Shown here: positions 1-7,288 of the stretch, in pieces | How positions within the stretch are numbered: the stretch's first letter is position 1 | Layout: every line of letters begins with the position of its first letter | DNA from: Methanoregula sp. | GTDB taxonomy: Archaea; Halobacteriota; Methanomicrobia; Methanomicrobiales; Methanospirillaceae | DNA length: 10,266 nucleotides | Reading direction: 5' to 3' | Assembly (NCBI GenBank): GCA_022710665.1 | Contig: JAKLGN010000032.1 | Span: forward strand, 1 to 10,266 | Notes under the pieces: generated by a model | What the model was told of the DNA's origin: nothing | Database searches by the model: none | What the model saw: the letters and a program-made list of their open reading frames with translations, nothing else | Made by a program: the position numbers and the translations under genes

Positions 1-37
1 AACTGTCAGGATTTCAGGTATCCCCTACATGATATTT

Positions 38-1024
38 TTAGTGCTTAAAATCATGGAGCATGCGTTGATCCCAGCAATCATACATGGAACGTAATGTCTG
101 TTCAAATCCCACTGTTGGCTGCCAGCCGAACTCCTTGTGCATCTTTTCGTTACTGCCTATTATCCTTGGGTTGTCGATAGGCCGGATCTGGGAAAGCTCC
201 TGTCGGATATCAACAGGAATTTCAAGAATCCGCGATAGTTCCATAACAATCTCGCGAATTGCCCGCCCCGTACCACTACAGATATTATACACGCCCCCCC
301 GTTTTCCCTTTGTCATGAGGATGTTGTATGCAATAATTACATCCCTTACATCCACAAAATCCCTGACAATCGAACCATTTCCGATATGAATGACGGGATC
401 CTGTAAGCCCCGGGAAATACGGACAAATTGTTTTACAATTCCGCTGACTACAAAACGGTCGCTCTGGCCGGGACCGCAGTGGTTAAAGGACCGGGTGCAG
501 CAGATATCCAGTCCATAACCATCGGCATAGATTGTTGCCAGCTGTTCCTGTGCTACCCGAGCAACCGCATAGGGGTTGGCGGGACGCAGGGGGCTGTCCT
601 CTTTCAACGGGAGATCGTTTTCCGACACTATGCCATATTGCTCGGAAGAACCGACTGAAAGGACTCGTGCAGCATTATCATTGAGCCGGATTGTGTCGAG
701 GATATTGAGGAATATATTCGTATTGTTCATGAAGGAAGCAACCGGGGTTTTCCAGCTCTCTGCAACCGAACTCTGTGCCGCGAGATGGAGGATATAGTCT
801 GGCTGGATCTTATTGATAAGTGATGTGATACGCGGCATATCCATCAGGTCTGCCTGGTGAAAGGAAAATGTCTCGTTTAATGGCGTGGATCCGGGAAAAA
901 AATCCCACGATGGCCGGGTACGGCTGATGCCGTGAATTTCGAATTTAGGGGGATGAGAGGCGAGGAATCTGATAAAATGTCCTGCAACAAAACCACTAGC
1001 CCCGGTAATGAGTATTTTTTTCAT
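38..1024 (-). CDS. NAD(P)-dependent sugar-nucleotide epimerase/reductase (SDR; GDP-mannose dehydratase/RMD-like)
   Basis: A 328-residue extended short-chain dehydrogenase that probably acts in the cytoplasm on a GDP- or dTDP-sugar to supply a deoxysugar for surface glycans. The N-terminal Rossmann motif is visible (ITGASGFVAGH, glycines at about residues 8, 11 and 15). The catalytic region has SVGSSEQYG (Ser 126-127, Glu 128) and NPYAVARVAQEQ (Tyr 152). SFNHCGPGQ near residue 180 and RDFVDVRD near 221-228 are typical of the GDP-4-keto-6-deoxy-mannose reductase / GDP-mannose 4,6-dehydratase branch. The usual YxxxK lysine is Arg 156 here. The open frame extends to an ATG at 1090, but a TATA-like box lies immediately upstream of that ATG, and the family normally begins MKKILITG, so the ATG at 1022-1024 is chosen. 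The gene is divergent from the glycosyltransferase pair. Exact substrate is not deducible; a 4-epimerase is the main alternative. Confidence 0.9.
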   Translation of the reverse strand: MKKILITGASGFVAGHFIRFLASHPPKFEIHGISRTRPSWDFFPGSTPLNETFSFHQADLMDMPRITSLINKIQPDYILHLAAQSSVAESWKTPVASFMNNTNIFLNILDTIRLNDNAARVLSVGSSEQYGIVSENDLPLKEDSPLRPANPYAVARVAQEQLATIYADGYGLDICCTRSFNHCGPGQSDRFVVSGIVKQFVRISRGLQDPVIHIGNGSIVRDFVDVRDVIIAYNILMTKGKRGGVYNICSGTGRAIREIVMELSRILEIPVDIRQELSQIRPIDNPRIIGSNEKMHKEFGWQPTVGFEQTLRSMYDCWDQRMLHDFKH

Positions 1025-1088
1025 CTGGATCTGCCTTTTACCGTATACTGATCTTCCCGTATTGATAACGAAAGGAGTTTTCTTGTGC

Positions 1089-1102
1089 ATGTTATAAATA
1101 TC
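1089..1102 (-). promoter_or_regulatory. Candidate archaeal TATA box for the epimerase gene
   Basis: Read on the minus strand the sequence is GTGATATTTATAAC, a good match to an archaeal TATA element. Transcription starting about 25 bases downstream would begin near 1065-1070, leaving a leader of roughly 40 bases before the ATG at 1022-1024. That would exclude the ATG at 1090 as a start. Inferred from sequence only. Confidence 0.45.
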
Positions 1103-1447
1103 ACACTGCTCAAAGCCCGCGATACGGTAATATAATATCGTTGGTCCCCACCCATCCTCAGCCCGCCCGAGGTAGTAGAACCCTCCCCCAACAGCAGTGT
1201 ATCTTCCCTAATACCGGACCATGTGATCATCATTGTTTCATTGCTGAATCTTTCGATCGCATCAGGAGTATCTTTTCGGGAATTTCATATCAATTTTTAT
1301 GATATCAGATTTTCGGGATCTTTGCAAAAAAAATACTCATCTGCTCGGATCCTGAAGATGCCCTGCAATAATAGTGAAGACCAACTTTCTCGAAGTCGAA
1401 ACCGGACACTGTCTGCGGAAGAGTTTCTGAACCACTAAATCTACTAC
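1103..1447. other. Divergent intergenic region without a convincing gene
   Basis: These 345 bases lie between the epimerase promoter and the glycosyltransferase promoter. A 71-codon GTG-initiated plus-strand frame (1223-1438) and a 70-codon minus-strand frame (1021-1233) exist, but neither has a ribosome binding site or recognisable composition. The region contains an AT-rich element around 1130-1140 (TAATATAATATC) that could serve as a TATA box in either direction, and a six-base inverted repeat ATATCA/TGATAT at 1287-1305 with a seven-base spacer. It is probably regulatory and spacer DNA. Confidence 0.5.
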
Positions 1448-1456
1448 CTTTAAGAG
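1448..1456 (+). promoter_or_regulatory. Candidate TATA box for the glycosyltransferase operon
   Basis: The sequence CTTTAAGAG lies about 30 bases ahead of the ATG at 1484. Transcription starting some 25 bases downstream would begin near 1477-1480, giving an almost leaderless mRNA. This agrees with the absence of a Shine-Dalgarno sequence before that ATG. The match is moderate and rests on position and AT content. Confidence 0.3.
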
Positions 1457-1483
1457 CTTAAATGAAGCAGTGCTTAAGACAAA

Positions 1484-2641
1484 ATGACCCTCATAACAGA
1501 TACTGCCAAGAAGGTTGAAGTATCGGTAATCCTTCCTGCTCTCGATGAAGAACGTACCATCGGTGCATGCATCGAAAAAATCCAGAAAGTTTTTACCGAT
1601 AATTTGATCTCAGGCGAGATCCTTATTGCTGATTCTTCAAACGACCGGACCGGTGAGATTGCGTTGTCCCTGGGAGGACGGGTTGTCCGGCCGGGAAAAA
1701 AAGGCTACGGGAACGCGTACCTGTGCGGGTTTGCTGCCGCCAGGGGTACTTTTATTGTTATGGGTGATGCCGACAATACCTACGATTTTTCAGAACTCAT
1801 GCGGCTGGTTGATCCTTTGAGGGCAGGTGCAGATCTCGTCATCGGCTCCAGAATGAAAGGGACCCTCCACCCGGGATCGATGACACCGCTACATCGGTAT
1901 ATCGGCAATCCTGTCCTGAACTGGCTCCTGAATTATATTTTTCATACCCGTTTTTCTGATTCCCACAGCGGATTCCGGGCAATCACCCGTACAGCTCTCG
2001 ATCGCCTTCATCTGAATACCGGTGGCATGGAATTTGCCTCTGAAATGCTGGTTATGGCCTCAAAGGAAAACCTGCGCATCGAGGAAGTACCGGTTTCGTA
2101 TTACCCGCGAATAACTCCGTCAAAACTGCACAGCTTTGCAGATGGATGGCGACATATCCGGTTTGTTCTGCTGATGAAACCCCTGCCATTCATTGCAGTT
2201 CCCGGTTTTATTTTTTCTGTTCTCGGTTTTCTGCTGATGGCGTTTTTTTATATCCAGGGAAATATCGAATCTTCCCATCTCCATTCCTTCATCCTCGGGG
2301 CAATCCTGATCATGGGGGGGCTTCAGGTTGTACTTACAGGATTTGAGATGAAGACATACTCCATCATTCACGGCTATGAAAAAAAGGCCGGCATCATCGA
2401 AATCATCATGAACTATCATAACCTTGAAAAACTTCTCATCCTGGGGTCTCTGGTATTGCTGGGGGGAGTCGTGTTGGGTCTCAATATTCTCATCCAATGG
2501 GTTTCGGTAAGTTTCGGGGGCCTCTCTGAGATATCTACCGCAATAATATCACTTGTGTTAATTATCACCGGTGTGCAGATCCTCTTCTTCGCCGTGTTCC
2601 AGAGCATGATGCTGTTGAATGAGTATTTCGGCCAGGAATAG
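1484..2641 (+). CDS. Membrane-anchored family 2 glycosyltransferase (dolichyl-phosphate sugar synthase-like)
   Basis: The 385-residue protein has a GT-A catalytic domain at residues 12-230 and four predicted membrane segments at about 235-256, 267-287, 316-337 and 350-372. Visible motifs are VILPALDEERTI (13-26), IADSSNDRT (48-56), the metal-binding DADNT at 95-99, GSRMKG at 121-126, and SGFRAITRTAL at 162-172, all normal for DPM1/ALG5-type enzymes. Such enzymes move a sugar from a nucleotide donor to dolichyl phosphate on the cytoplasmic face, giving a lipid-linked sugar for protein N-glycosylation. A GT-A domain followed by a four-helix anchor resembles archaeal type III dolichol-phosphate-mannose synthases. 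The gene is followed after 9 bases by a second glycosyltransferase, so the two are likely co-transcribed. Which sugar is used cannot be read from sequence. An undecaprenyl/dolichyl glucosyltransferase role is equally possible. Confidence 0.92.
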   Translation: MTLITDTAKKVEVSVILPALDEERTIGACIEKIQKVFTDNLISGEILIADSSNDRTGEIALSLGGRVVRPGKKGYGNAYLCGFAAARGTFIVMGDADNTYDFSELMRLVDPLRAGADLVIGSRMKGTLHPGSMTPLHRYIGNPVLNWLLNYIFHTRFSDSHSGFRAITRTALDRLHLNTGGMEFASEMLVMASKENLRIEEVPVSYYPRITPSKLHSFADGWRHIRFVLLMKPLPFIAVPGFIFSVLGFLLMAFFYIQGNIESSHLHSFILGAILIMGGLQVVLTGFEMKTYSIIHGYEKKAGIIEIIMNYHNLEKLLILGSLVLLGGVVLGLNILIQWVSVSFGGLSEISTAIISLVLIITGVQILFFAVFQSMMLLNEYFGQE

Positions 2642-2650
2642 GTAGTCAGG

Positions 2651-3808
2651 ATGAAGATCGCCTTTGTCTACGATGTTGTCTATCCCTTCGTGAAAGGGGG
2701 TGTGGAAAAACGCATCCATGAACTTGCGATCCGTCTTGCTGCCCATGGGCACGATGTGAATATCATCGGAATGAAATACTGGGAGGGTCCGGATTCCATC
2801 CAAAGGGACGGGGTAACTCTGCATGGTATCTGCCCTCCGCAGCCGCTCTATGCAGCAGGCAGGCGGACAATTTGGGAAGCGATTAACTTCAGTACCCGTC
2901 TTATTACGGTCCTGGTGCGGGAAGAGTTCGATATCATCGACTGCCAGCAGTTTCCCTATTTCCCGACATTTCCGGCAAAAATTGCATCGGTGATGAAAAA
3001 AAAGCCTCTCGTCATTACCTGGCATGAGGTTTGGGGCGACTATTGGTATGAATACTTGGGATGGATGGGTATCTTTGGAAAAACAACCGAGCGCCTGGTT
3101 GCAGGGCTTACACCCAATGTAATAGCGGTATCCACAACAACGGCAAAAAAACTCCATCATCTTGGAGTGAGCGATCAAATACGTATTATCCCGAACGGGG
3201 TAAATACAAGCCACCTGAGATCGGTTCCTCCGTCCACCGAATTCTTCGATATTATTTTTGTAGGGCGCCTGATCAAAGAAAAGCACGTCGATGTTCTGGT
3301 GCGGGCTTTTGCAACAATTCTGCCAGAATCCCCGAACTTAAAAATGCTGGTACTGGGCGACGGGCCGGAGCGTGAAATGATAAGGACAATCATCAGGGAC
3401 CTTGCGATCGAAGACCGGGTTATTTTAGAACCGTTCCTGGACTCCCACGACGAGGTCATCGCCCGGATGAAGGTGTCGCGTGTCTTCGTCATTCCTTCCA
3501 CGCGGGAGGGGTTTGGCATCGCCGCTTTGGAAGCACTTGCCTGCGGCCTTCCGGTGGTCACGGTGGACCATCCGGACAATGCCATCGCAGAACTGATTAC
3601 GGAAGAAACAGGATTTCTCTCATCATTATCCGCTGAAGATATTGCGGACAAAATCCGAATTGCCCTGTGCAGGTCCTTGGCGATGAAACCCGCCTGCATT
3701 GCCTCTGCCGGGGCGTATGACTGGGAGAGAAGCGTGGATTGGGTGGAGAGCTGGTATCAATCGCTGATTCCCTCAGGTATGGCATCCCCCCAAGATAAGG
3801 GGGGTTGA
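2651..3808 (+). CDS. Family 4 glycosyltransferase (GT-B, retaining)
   Basis: The protein has 385 residues and no membrane segments, so it is presumably cytosolic or peripheral at the inner membrane face. The N-terminal domain opens with MKIAFVYDVVYPFVKGGVEKR, whose GGVEKR loop is typical of GT4 enzymes. The C-terminal donor domain starts near residue 199 (DIIFVGRLIKEK). It carries the E-x7-E motif (Glu 286 and Glu 294) within STREGFGIAALEALACGLP, which binds the nucleotide-sugar donor and assists catalysis. The start is secure: the first residues form the first beta-strand of the fold. It lies 9 bases after the family 2 glycosyltransferase, implying an operon. Likely role: adding one sugar to a lipid-linked surface glycan or N-glycan precursor. 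Donor and acceptor are unknown. The last codons encode a short Gly-ending tail coincident with a GC hairpin. Confidence 0.92.
   Translation: MKIAFVYDVVYPFVKGGVEKRIHELAIRLAAHGHDVNIIGMKYWEGPDSIQRDGVTLHGICPPQPLYAAGRRTIWEAINFSTRLITVLVREEFDIIDCQQFPYFPTFPAKIASVMKKKPLVITWHEVWGDYWYEYLGWMGIFGKTTERLVAGLTPNVIAVSTTTAKKLHHLGVSDQIRIIPNGVNTSHLRSVPPSTEFFDIIFVGRLIKEKHVDVLVRAFATILPESPNLKMLVLGDGPEREMIRTIIRDLAIEDRVILEPFLDSHDEVIARMKVSRVFVIPSTREGFGIAALEALACGLPVVTVDHPDNAIAELITEETGFLSSLSAEDIADKIRIALCRSLAMKPACIASAGAYDWERSVDWVESWYQSLIPSGMASPQDKGG
3786..3804 (+). repeat. Perfect C6/G6 hairpin at the 3' end of the GT4 gene
   Basis: Six C residues at 3786-3791 and six G residues at 3799-3804 flank the loop AAGATAA. The stem ends four bases before the end of the stop codon, so in mRNA the structure forms at the termination site. 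It may stabilise the 3' end or help termination. It lacks an immediate T-run. Confidence 0.6.
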
Positions 3809-3831
3809 AACATCAATTGGTTCTCCTTCTC

Positions 3832-3919
3832 ATGGCCTCTCCGATATATGGTGGGCCATTCACGATTATGTTAATGTCAAACACCTTTAGTAGAGCATGA
3901 TAAAATTTAACAGTTTTTT
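3832..3919 (+). terminator. Candidate terminator of the glycosyltransferase operon
   Basis: A six-base perfect inverted repeat ATGGCC/GGCCAT (3832-3837 and 3854-3859, 16-base loop) lies 24 bases after the stop codon. A run of six T follows at 3914-3919. Archaeal RNA polymerase terminates mainly at T-runs, so the T6 tract is the likely release point. Spacing between hairpin and tract is too long for a bacterial-type intrinsic terminator. Confidence 0.3.
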
Positions 3920-3994
3920 CCATGCCAAAAGTTCGGTTAATGGGGGCAGGGCTGGCGCAGAGGGATGGAGGATTGTTAGGAGATTCTTGGGTGC

Positions 3995-4009
3995 TAAACT
4001 GGCAGTTTA
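3995..4009. repeat. 15-base near-perfect palindrome TAAACTG-G-CAGTTTA
   Basis: Seven-base arms surround a single central G. Outer bases GGGT (3989-3992) and ACCC (4009-4012) can extend the dyad with a short bulge. It sits between convergent genes, so an operator role is not obvious. It could be a protein-binding dyad or part of a terminator read from either side. Confidence 0.45.
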
Positions 4010-4125
4010 CCCTTAAAAAACCCTCCTTTTGCCCTATGACAAATACCCCTTCACGGAGAGAACTGTGCCTTCTCGAGATATTGTATGTATCTTTCCATTC
4101 TCCTGTCGACTGCTAGAGCATAGAT

Positions 4126-4144
4126 CTGCTGATGTTTTCAGCAG
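4126..4144 (-). terminator. Hairpin downstream of aglB
   Basis: A perfect seven-base stem (CTGCTGA/TCAGCAG) with a five-base loop lies 9 bases beyond the aglB stop codon. On the minus strand a T5 tract falls between the stop codon and the hairpin. It is likely the 3' end structure of aglB mRNA, either a terminator or a stabilising stem. Termination efficiency cannot be judged because no T-run follows the stem. Confidence 0.4.
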
Positions 4145-4153
4145 AGAGAAAAA

Positions 4154-6814
4154 TTATTGAGAACCTGTCACTGTCTTTCCGACGGCAACTTCATCTTCTG
4201 TTACCGTGAAGTATCTGGTTGTCCCGACAAGGTGATAAGGCCCGGTTGCATGCACAATATCCTGGTTCCCGGCCGTGGAATAAGGAACAATAAATTCTCC
4301 GGCAATGCTCTCCTGCCTGTATGTAAATGCCCGGCCGGTATTTGAGACAAGGGGTAATTCGATGACCCCGTTGCCGATGATGCGGGCACCCCTGACATAT
4401 TCGAATATTTTTACCATTTTTATTCCTGGCAGCCGGACAGGATCGGACTCGGGAAACAGGATTGCTGAAGTGTTCTGTTCCGATTCATGGACCAGCCGGT
4501 AATGCCGGAGTGCCGGCACTTTTTTCAGGGGTTTATCCGGCATATCAGCATAGAGCGCAGCATAAGCAGTGGGAAGCAACTCCGGGCCCTCCGGAATGAG
4601 CGGTGTGGTGTTATCCATTGCTGATACCCTGACCGTCTTCTTGCCTGTGATCACCCTTGAGTATCCTGTTGCCTCTGCAGATTCAAGTGCTGTCGGAAGC
4701 CTGATCACATAGCTTGTATACTCTGATATTGTCGGCTCAGTCATCGAGCCATCGAAATTATGCAACCTCACTACCATGGTCTGGAAATACCCATCGTCAT
4801 ACATATGGATCTTTTTTAAGTGTAAACGGTCCTTTGCATCCGGCAGCAGGAACCACTTGATATATCTCGAGATATCCACCGACCCGGTCACCCAGGGAAC
4901 GAGATTGGTGAACCGGTCAACCGCCATCACGGAGTCGGTGATGACATATCGTCCCCCGTATGCGTCCAGGATGCCGGTTGCTTCCGATTCATTGTCGGCG
5001 AGGAAGAATGCAGCTGTACCCTGGCTGCCCCCGAGGTTGTCCTGGAACGGGTTGGTGATCGGCACACGGTGGGCAAAAAATGTTATCCAGTGTCCGGCAT
5101 CCCACACAGCCATGATACCATAGGATTCAGCGGGAGGGGAATACGTGTTCCTGTCATACTGCCCGAAATAATCAATGCCCGGATCGGAGGTATGTTCCTG
5201 CAGCCACTGGAGGGATTCGGTCCAGTCCCCGGAAATCACCCGCTCTCTGGAACTCATCCCATACTGGAAGTCCTGCTGGATGGAAATCGCGAAATGAACA
5301 ACGGCAAGAATACAGACAGCGATGATACAGATACCAGCAAGATAGGACTTTGCTGAATGAACCTGTTCCGGTACACGATCAGGTTTTTTCTTATTTGCCG
5401 GTTTTCCCCGAACGGTTGATTTTTCCGGGAATGTGGCGGCAGGACTCCCTTCTCTGCTTCCGGAAAAAAGGGATGATACATACCGGCTGACCGGGTTGTT
5501 TTGCCATCGAAGGGGTTCTGTAATGCAGAGTGCAGAGAGGAGAACGATGTTGACCGTGAAATAATAAAGGAACCTCTGGTGCTGGATGGTAATGAGGAGC
5601 ATCAGTAAAGACCAGACCCCAAAGAAGATCAGTTCCGGCTCCTGTTTTTTTATCAGGTAATAGCCGAGAACCAGAAAACCTCCAGCCACAAGGAGGATAC
5701 CCACGTTGAGTGTATCGAATGCATTCGCAACTGACCAGGGGAGCGTTTCCTGTACACCCACCGTGTATACCGAGAAGCCAAAGAGCAGGTTTTGTGCCTG
5801 TTGCGAGATCGATTGGACTGCCGGGATGATCCCGGCGAGCACGAATGCTCCCGCACCTAGTGCGGCAAGGCCGGCGAAAAACCATGCCCGCTTATTCCGG
5901 CACAAGCCCGCAAGGACGCAGAGGATGATGCTTTCTGCCATCAGTGCCAGGTGGATGTATACGATGCCAACGGAATATTCCGATATAGATGCCCCGGTCC
6001 GCTTGAACCCGAACAGGACGAGCAGGATCGCTGCCACGCTCAGCAGGACAATGTTCTGGATACAGAGAGAACCAAAACGTTTCCCGTTATAAACATCCGC
6101 CATTGCCTGCACGAGAGTGTATACAGCGATAACGAAAAGGGTCAGAAGGAGCGTGGTGGACGTGATGAGCCCGAAAAAACAGACGATTCCGGCAAGTCCC
6201 GCTATGAGGCAAAAATACAGGAGGGTTTTTGGATTTTTAATATCAACGGGATGGATCCTTGCGTAGGCTGTGGCATACAGATAAAGAAGGAAAAAGAGCG
6301 TGCTGAAGAACACTTCCGCGGCATGGTGATCGGCCATCCCGTATGATGTGAAAGAGAAATACACCATTGAGGTTACGGAACAGAGACCGGCCGCAACAAG
6401 GCCGGTTTTATCATTGTGGAGTTTTTTTCCGAGTATGAATACTATGGGGACCATCAGGACCGCAAGGATAGGTGATACATAGCCCGCAGTTGAAACGATT
6501 CCGCTCCGGGTAACAGCACCGGTGAGAAGGCAGAGGAGGGTGGCAAGGAACGGGTAGAACGGTCCCCAGTCGATCTGCTTTCCTCCGGGGTATGCCGTCA
6601 TCGGGTCAAACCAGTTGTACTGCGGAAAATGATGAACCATCACTTCAACCTGCCGCAGGCTGTACCAGGTGTCGGTGTCATACACCGGGAAGAACGCCAG
6701 GTCACGGGTCATGATCGCAGGGAGGATCCGGAGAGCGAATGCAATCGCCATGAATAGTAAAAGGGCCAGGACAATCAACGGGGACCGGTATTTTTTCAGG
6801 GCAGGGATATCCAT
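4154..6814 (-). CDS. aglB: Oligosaccharyltransferase catalytic subunit, STT3/AglB family
   Basis: This 886-residue membrane enzyme transfers lipid-linked glycans to Asn in N-x-S/T sequons on the outer membrane face. The N-terminal half is a multi-helix membrane domain. It carries the first metal-binding motif DTD (46-48, in YDTDTWYSLRQ), the second acidic/His motif ADHHAAE (161-167), and a TIxE/SVSE-like loop ending GVQE (Glu 356). QHQRF has Arg 414. A basic, low-complexity loop (about 450-488) precedes the last helix (490-512). The soluble C-terminal domain holds VWDAGHWI (570-577), the equivalent of the sequon-binding WWDYG motif with the first Trp replaced by Val and Tyr by Ala. The frame opens at a GTG at 6856, but the ATG at 6814 places the catalytic residues at the positions usual for archaeal AglB, so it is preferred. 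The glycosyltransferases alongside fit an N-glycosylation locus. Confidence 0.93.
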   Translation of the reverse strand: MDIPALKKYRSPLIVLALLLFMAIAFALRILPAIMTRDLAFFPVYDTDTWYSLRQVEVMVHHFPQYNWFDPMTAYPGGKQIDWGPFYPFLATLLCLLTGAVTRSGIVSTAGYVSPILAVLMVPIVFILGKKLHNDKTGLVAAGLCSVTSMVYFSFTSYGMADHHAAEVFFSTLFFLLYLYATAYARIHPVDIKNPKTLLYFCLIAGLAGIVCFFGLITSTTLLLTLFVIAVYTLVQAMADVYNGKRFGSLCIQNIVLLSVAAILLVLFGFKRTGASISEYSVGIVYIHLALMAESIILCVLAGLCRNKRAWFFAGLAALGAGAFVLAGIIPAVQSISQQAQNLLFGFSVYTVGVQETLPWSVANAFDTLNVGILLVAGGFLVLGYYLIKKQEPELIFFGVWSLLMLLITIQHQRFLYYFTVNIVLLSALCITEPLRWQNNPVSRYVSSLFSGSREGSPAATFPEKSTVRGKPANKKKPDRVPEQVHSAKSYLAGICIIAVCILAVVHFAISIQQDFQYGMSSRERVISGDWTESLQWLQEHTSDPGIDYFGQYDRNTYSPPAESYGIMAVWDAGHWITFFAHRVPITNPFQDNLGGSQGTAAFFLADNESEATGILDAYGGRYVITDSVMAVDRFTNLVPWVTGSVDISRYIKWFLLPDAKDRLHLKKIHMYDDGYFQTMVVRLHNFDGSMTEPTISEYTSYVIRLPTALESAEATGYSRVITGKKTVRVSAMDNTTPLIPEGPELLPTAYAALYADMPDKPLKKVPALRHYRLVHESEQNTSAILFPESDPVRLPGIKMVKIFEYVRGARIIGNGVIELPLVSNTGRAFTYRQESIAGEFIVPYSTAGNQDIVHATGPYHLVGTTRYFTVTEDEVAVGKTVTGSQ

Positions 6815-6940
6815 GCTGCTTAGTAGTAATGAAGCGGTGGTGCATAAAGTTAGCACACAGGATCATCCTTTCCCCAGGTAATCCCCTGAATATCCGGACA
6901 GGACATGGGACTTTAAGATCTATGGCAGGTTTTTATCAGC

Positions 6941-6956
6941 GATTTAATAAAAAAAC
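6941..6956 (-). promoter_or_regulatory. Candidate AT-rich promoter element for aglB
   Basis: On the minus strand this reads TTTTTTTATTAAATC, followed after a few bases by GATAAAAAC (6928-6938). Either could act as a TATA element, giving a leader of about 80-100 bases. A weaker box (AACTTTATGC, about 6843-6852) would give a nearly leaderless start at 6814. The sequence alone does not decide. Confidence 0.3.
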
Positions 6957-7068
6957 CGAGAACCAGGGTCTGATTCTTTAAAAAACCCAGTATCATGCTT
7001 TGAGGAAATCGTCTGCCCTTTGCTCAGGGGAACATATCAGGGTGATCCCCTCTCTCCTCCAAAGGGGA

Positions 7069-7094
7069 AGGGAGCCCAAGGGGGCAAGCTCCCT
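7069..7094. repeat. Inverted repeat AGGGAGC/GCTCCCT in GC-rich intergenic element
   Basis: Seven-base perfect arms (7069-7075 and 7088-7094) surround a 12-base G/C-rich loop. The motif ATCCCC occurs on either side (about 7045-7050 and 7097-7102). Such G-run/C-run modules are common in dispersed intergenic repeats of prokaryotes. A copy elsewhere in the genome cannot be tested here. Confidence 0.4.
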
Positions 7095-7163
7095 GGATCC
7101 CCAACCCCGAGAAATTTTTTCATACGATTTCCGGATACAGTCATGCTCCGAGGGGCGAACCCT

Positions 7164-7181
7164 GGCGCAGAGGCGAGCGCC
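7164..7181. repeat. GGCGC/GCGCC hairpin with shared 12-mer
   Basis: Five-base arms (7164-7168 and 7177-7181) flank an eight-base loop. The left side lies inside CTGGCGCAGAGG, which also occurs at 3952-3963. A longer dyad GGGCG/CGCCC (7153-7157 and 7178-7182) is an alternative fold. Confidence 0.35.
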
Positions 7182-7288
7182 CGTGGTCTCGTTGTAATTT
7201 TTCATGACAATTTTTTTACAGTTTTTCCTTTGAAAATTTGCATTGAACAAATGTGATCTCAGGAATTTTAACGTTCTCAATTATTTAC

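Larger units (their letters stand above)
3809..4153. other. Convergent intergenic region, no convincing gene
   Basis: These 345 bases separate the GT4 gene from aglB, which ends on the opposite strand. A 64-codon plus-strand frame at 3922-4116 has no ribosome binding site and no recognisable protein character, so it is not annotated. The interval holds inverted repeats (3832-3859, 3989-4012, 4126-4144) and a T6 run at 3914-3919, as expected for a shared termination region. A GC-richer segment around 3941-3970 shares the 12-mer CTGGCGCAGAGG with 7162-7173 in the other large intergenic region. Confidence 0.55.

Noticed and set aside
1223..1438. 71-codon plus-strand frame in the divergent intergenic region
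   Set aside because: GTG start without a ribosome binding site, no recognisable motif, and it occupies the expected promoter area.
3922..4116. 64-codon plus-strand frame between the convergent genes
   Set aside because: No ribosome binding site, composition not protein-like, overlaps the repeat-like 12-mer and palindrome.
4305..6346. Several plus-strand frames of 60-130 codons inside aglB
   Set aside because: Shadows of the strongly supported aglB gene with no independent start signals.
6854..6856. Upstream GTG start for aglB, preceded by GGATGATCC
   Set aside because: It has a plausible ribosome binding site but adds 14 residues and shifts catalytic positions from those usual for archaeal AglB; kept only as an alternative.
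6993..7280. 95-codon minus-strand frame
   Set aside because: Covers a GC-rich inverted-repeat block flanked by AT-rich DNA; the translation resembles chance reading of an intergenic repeat.
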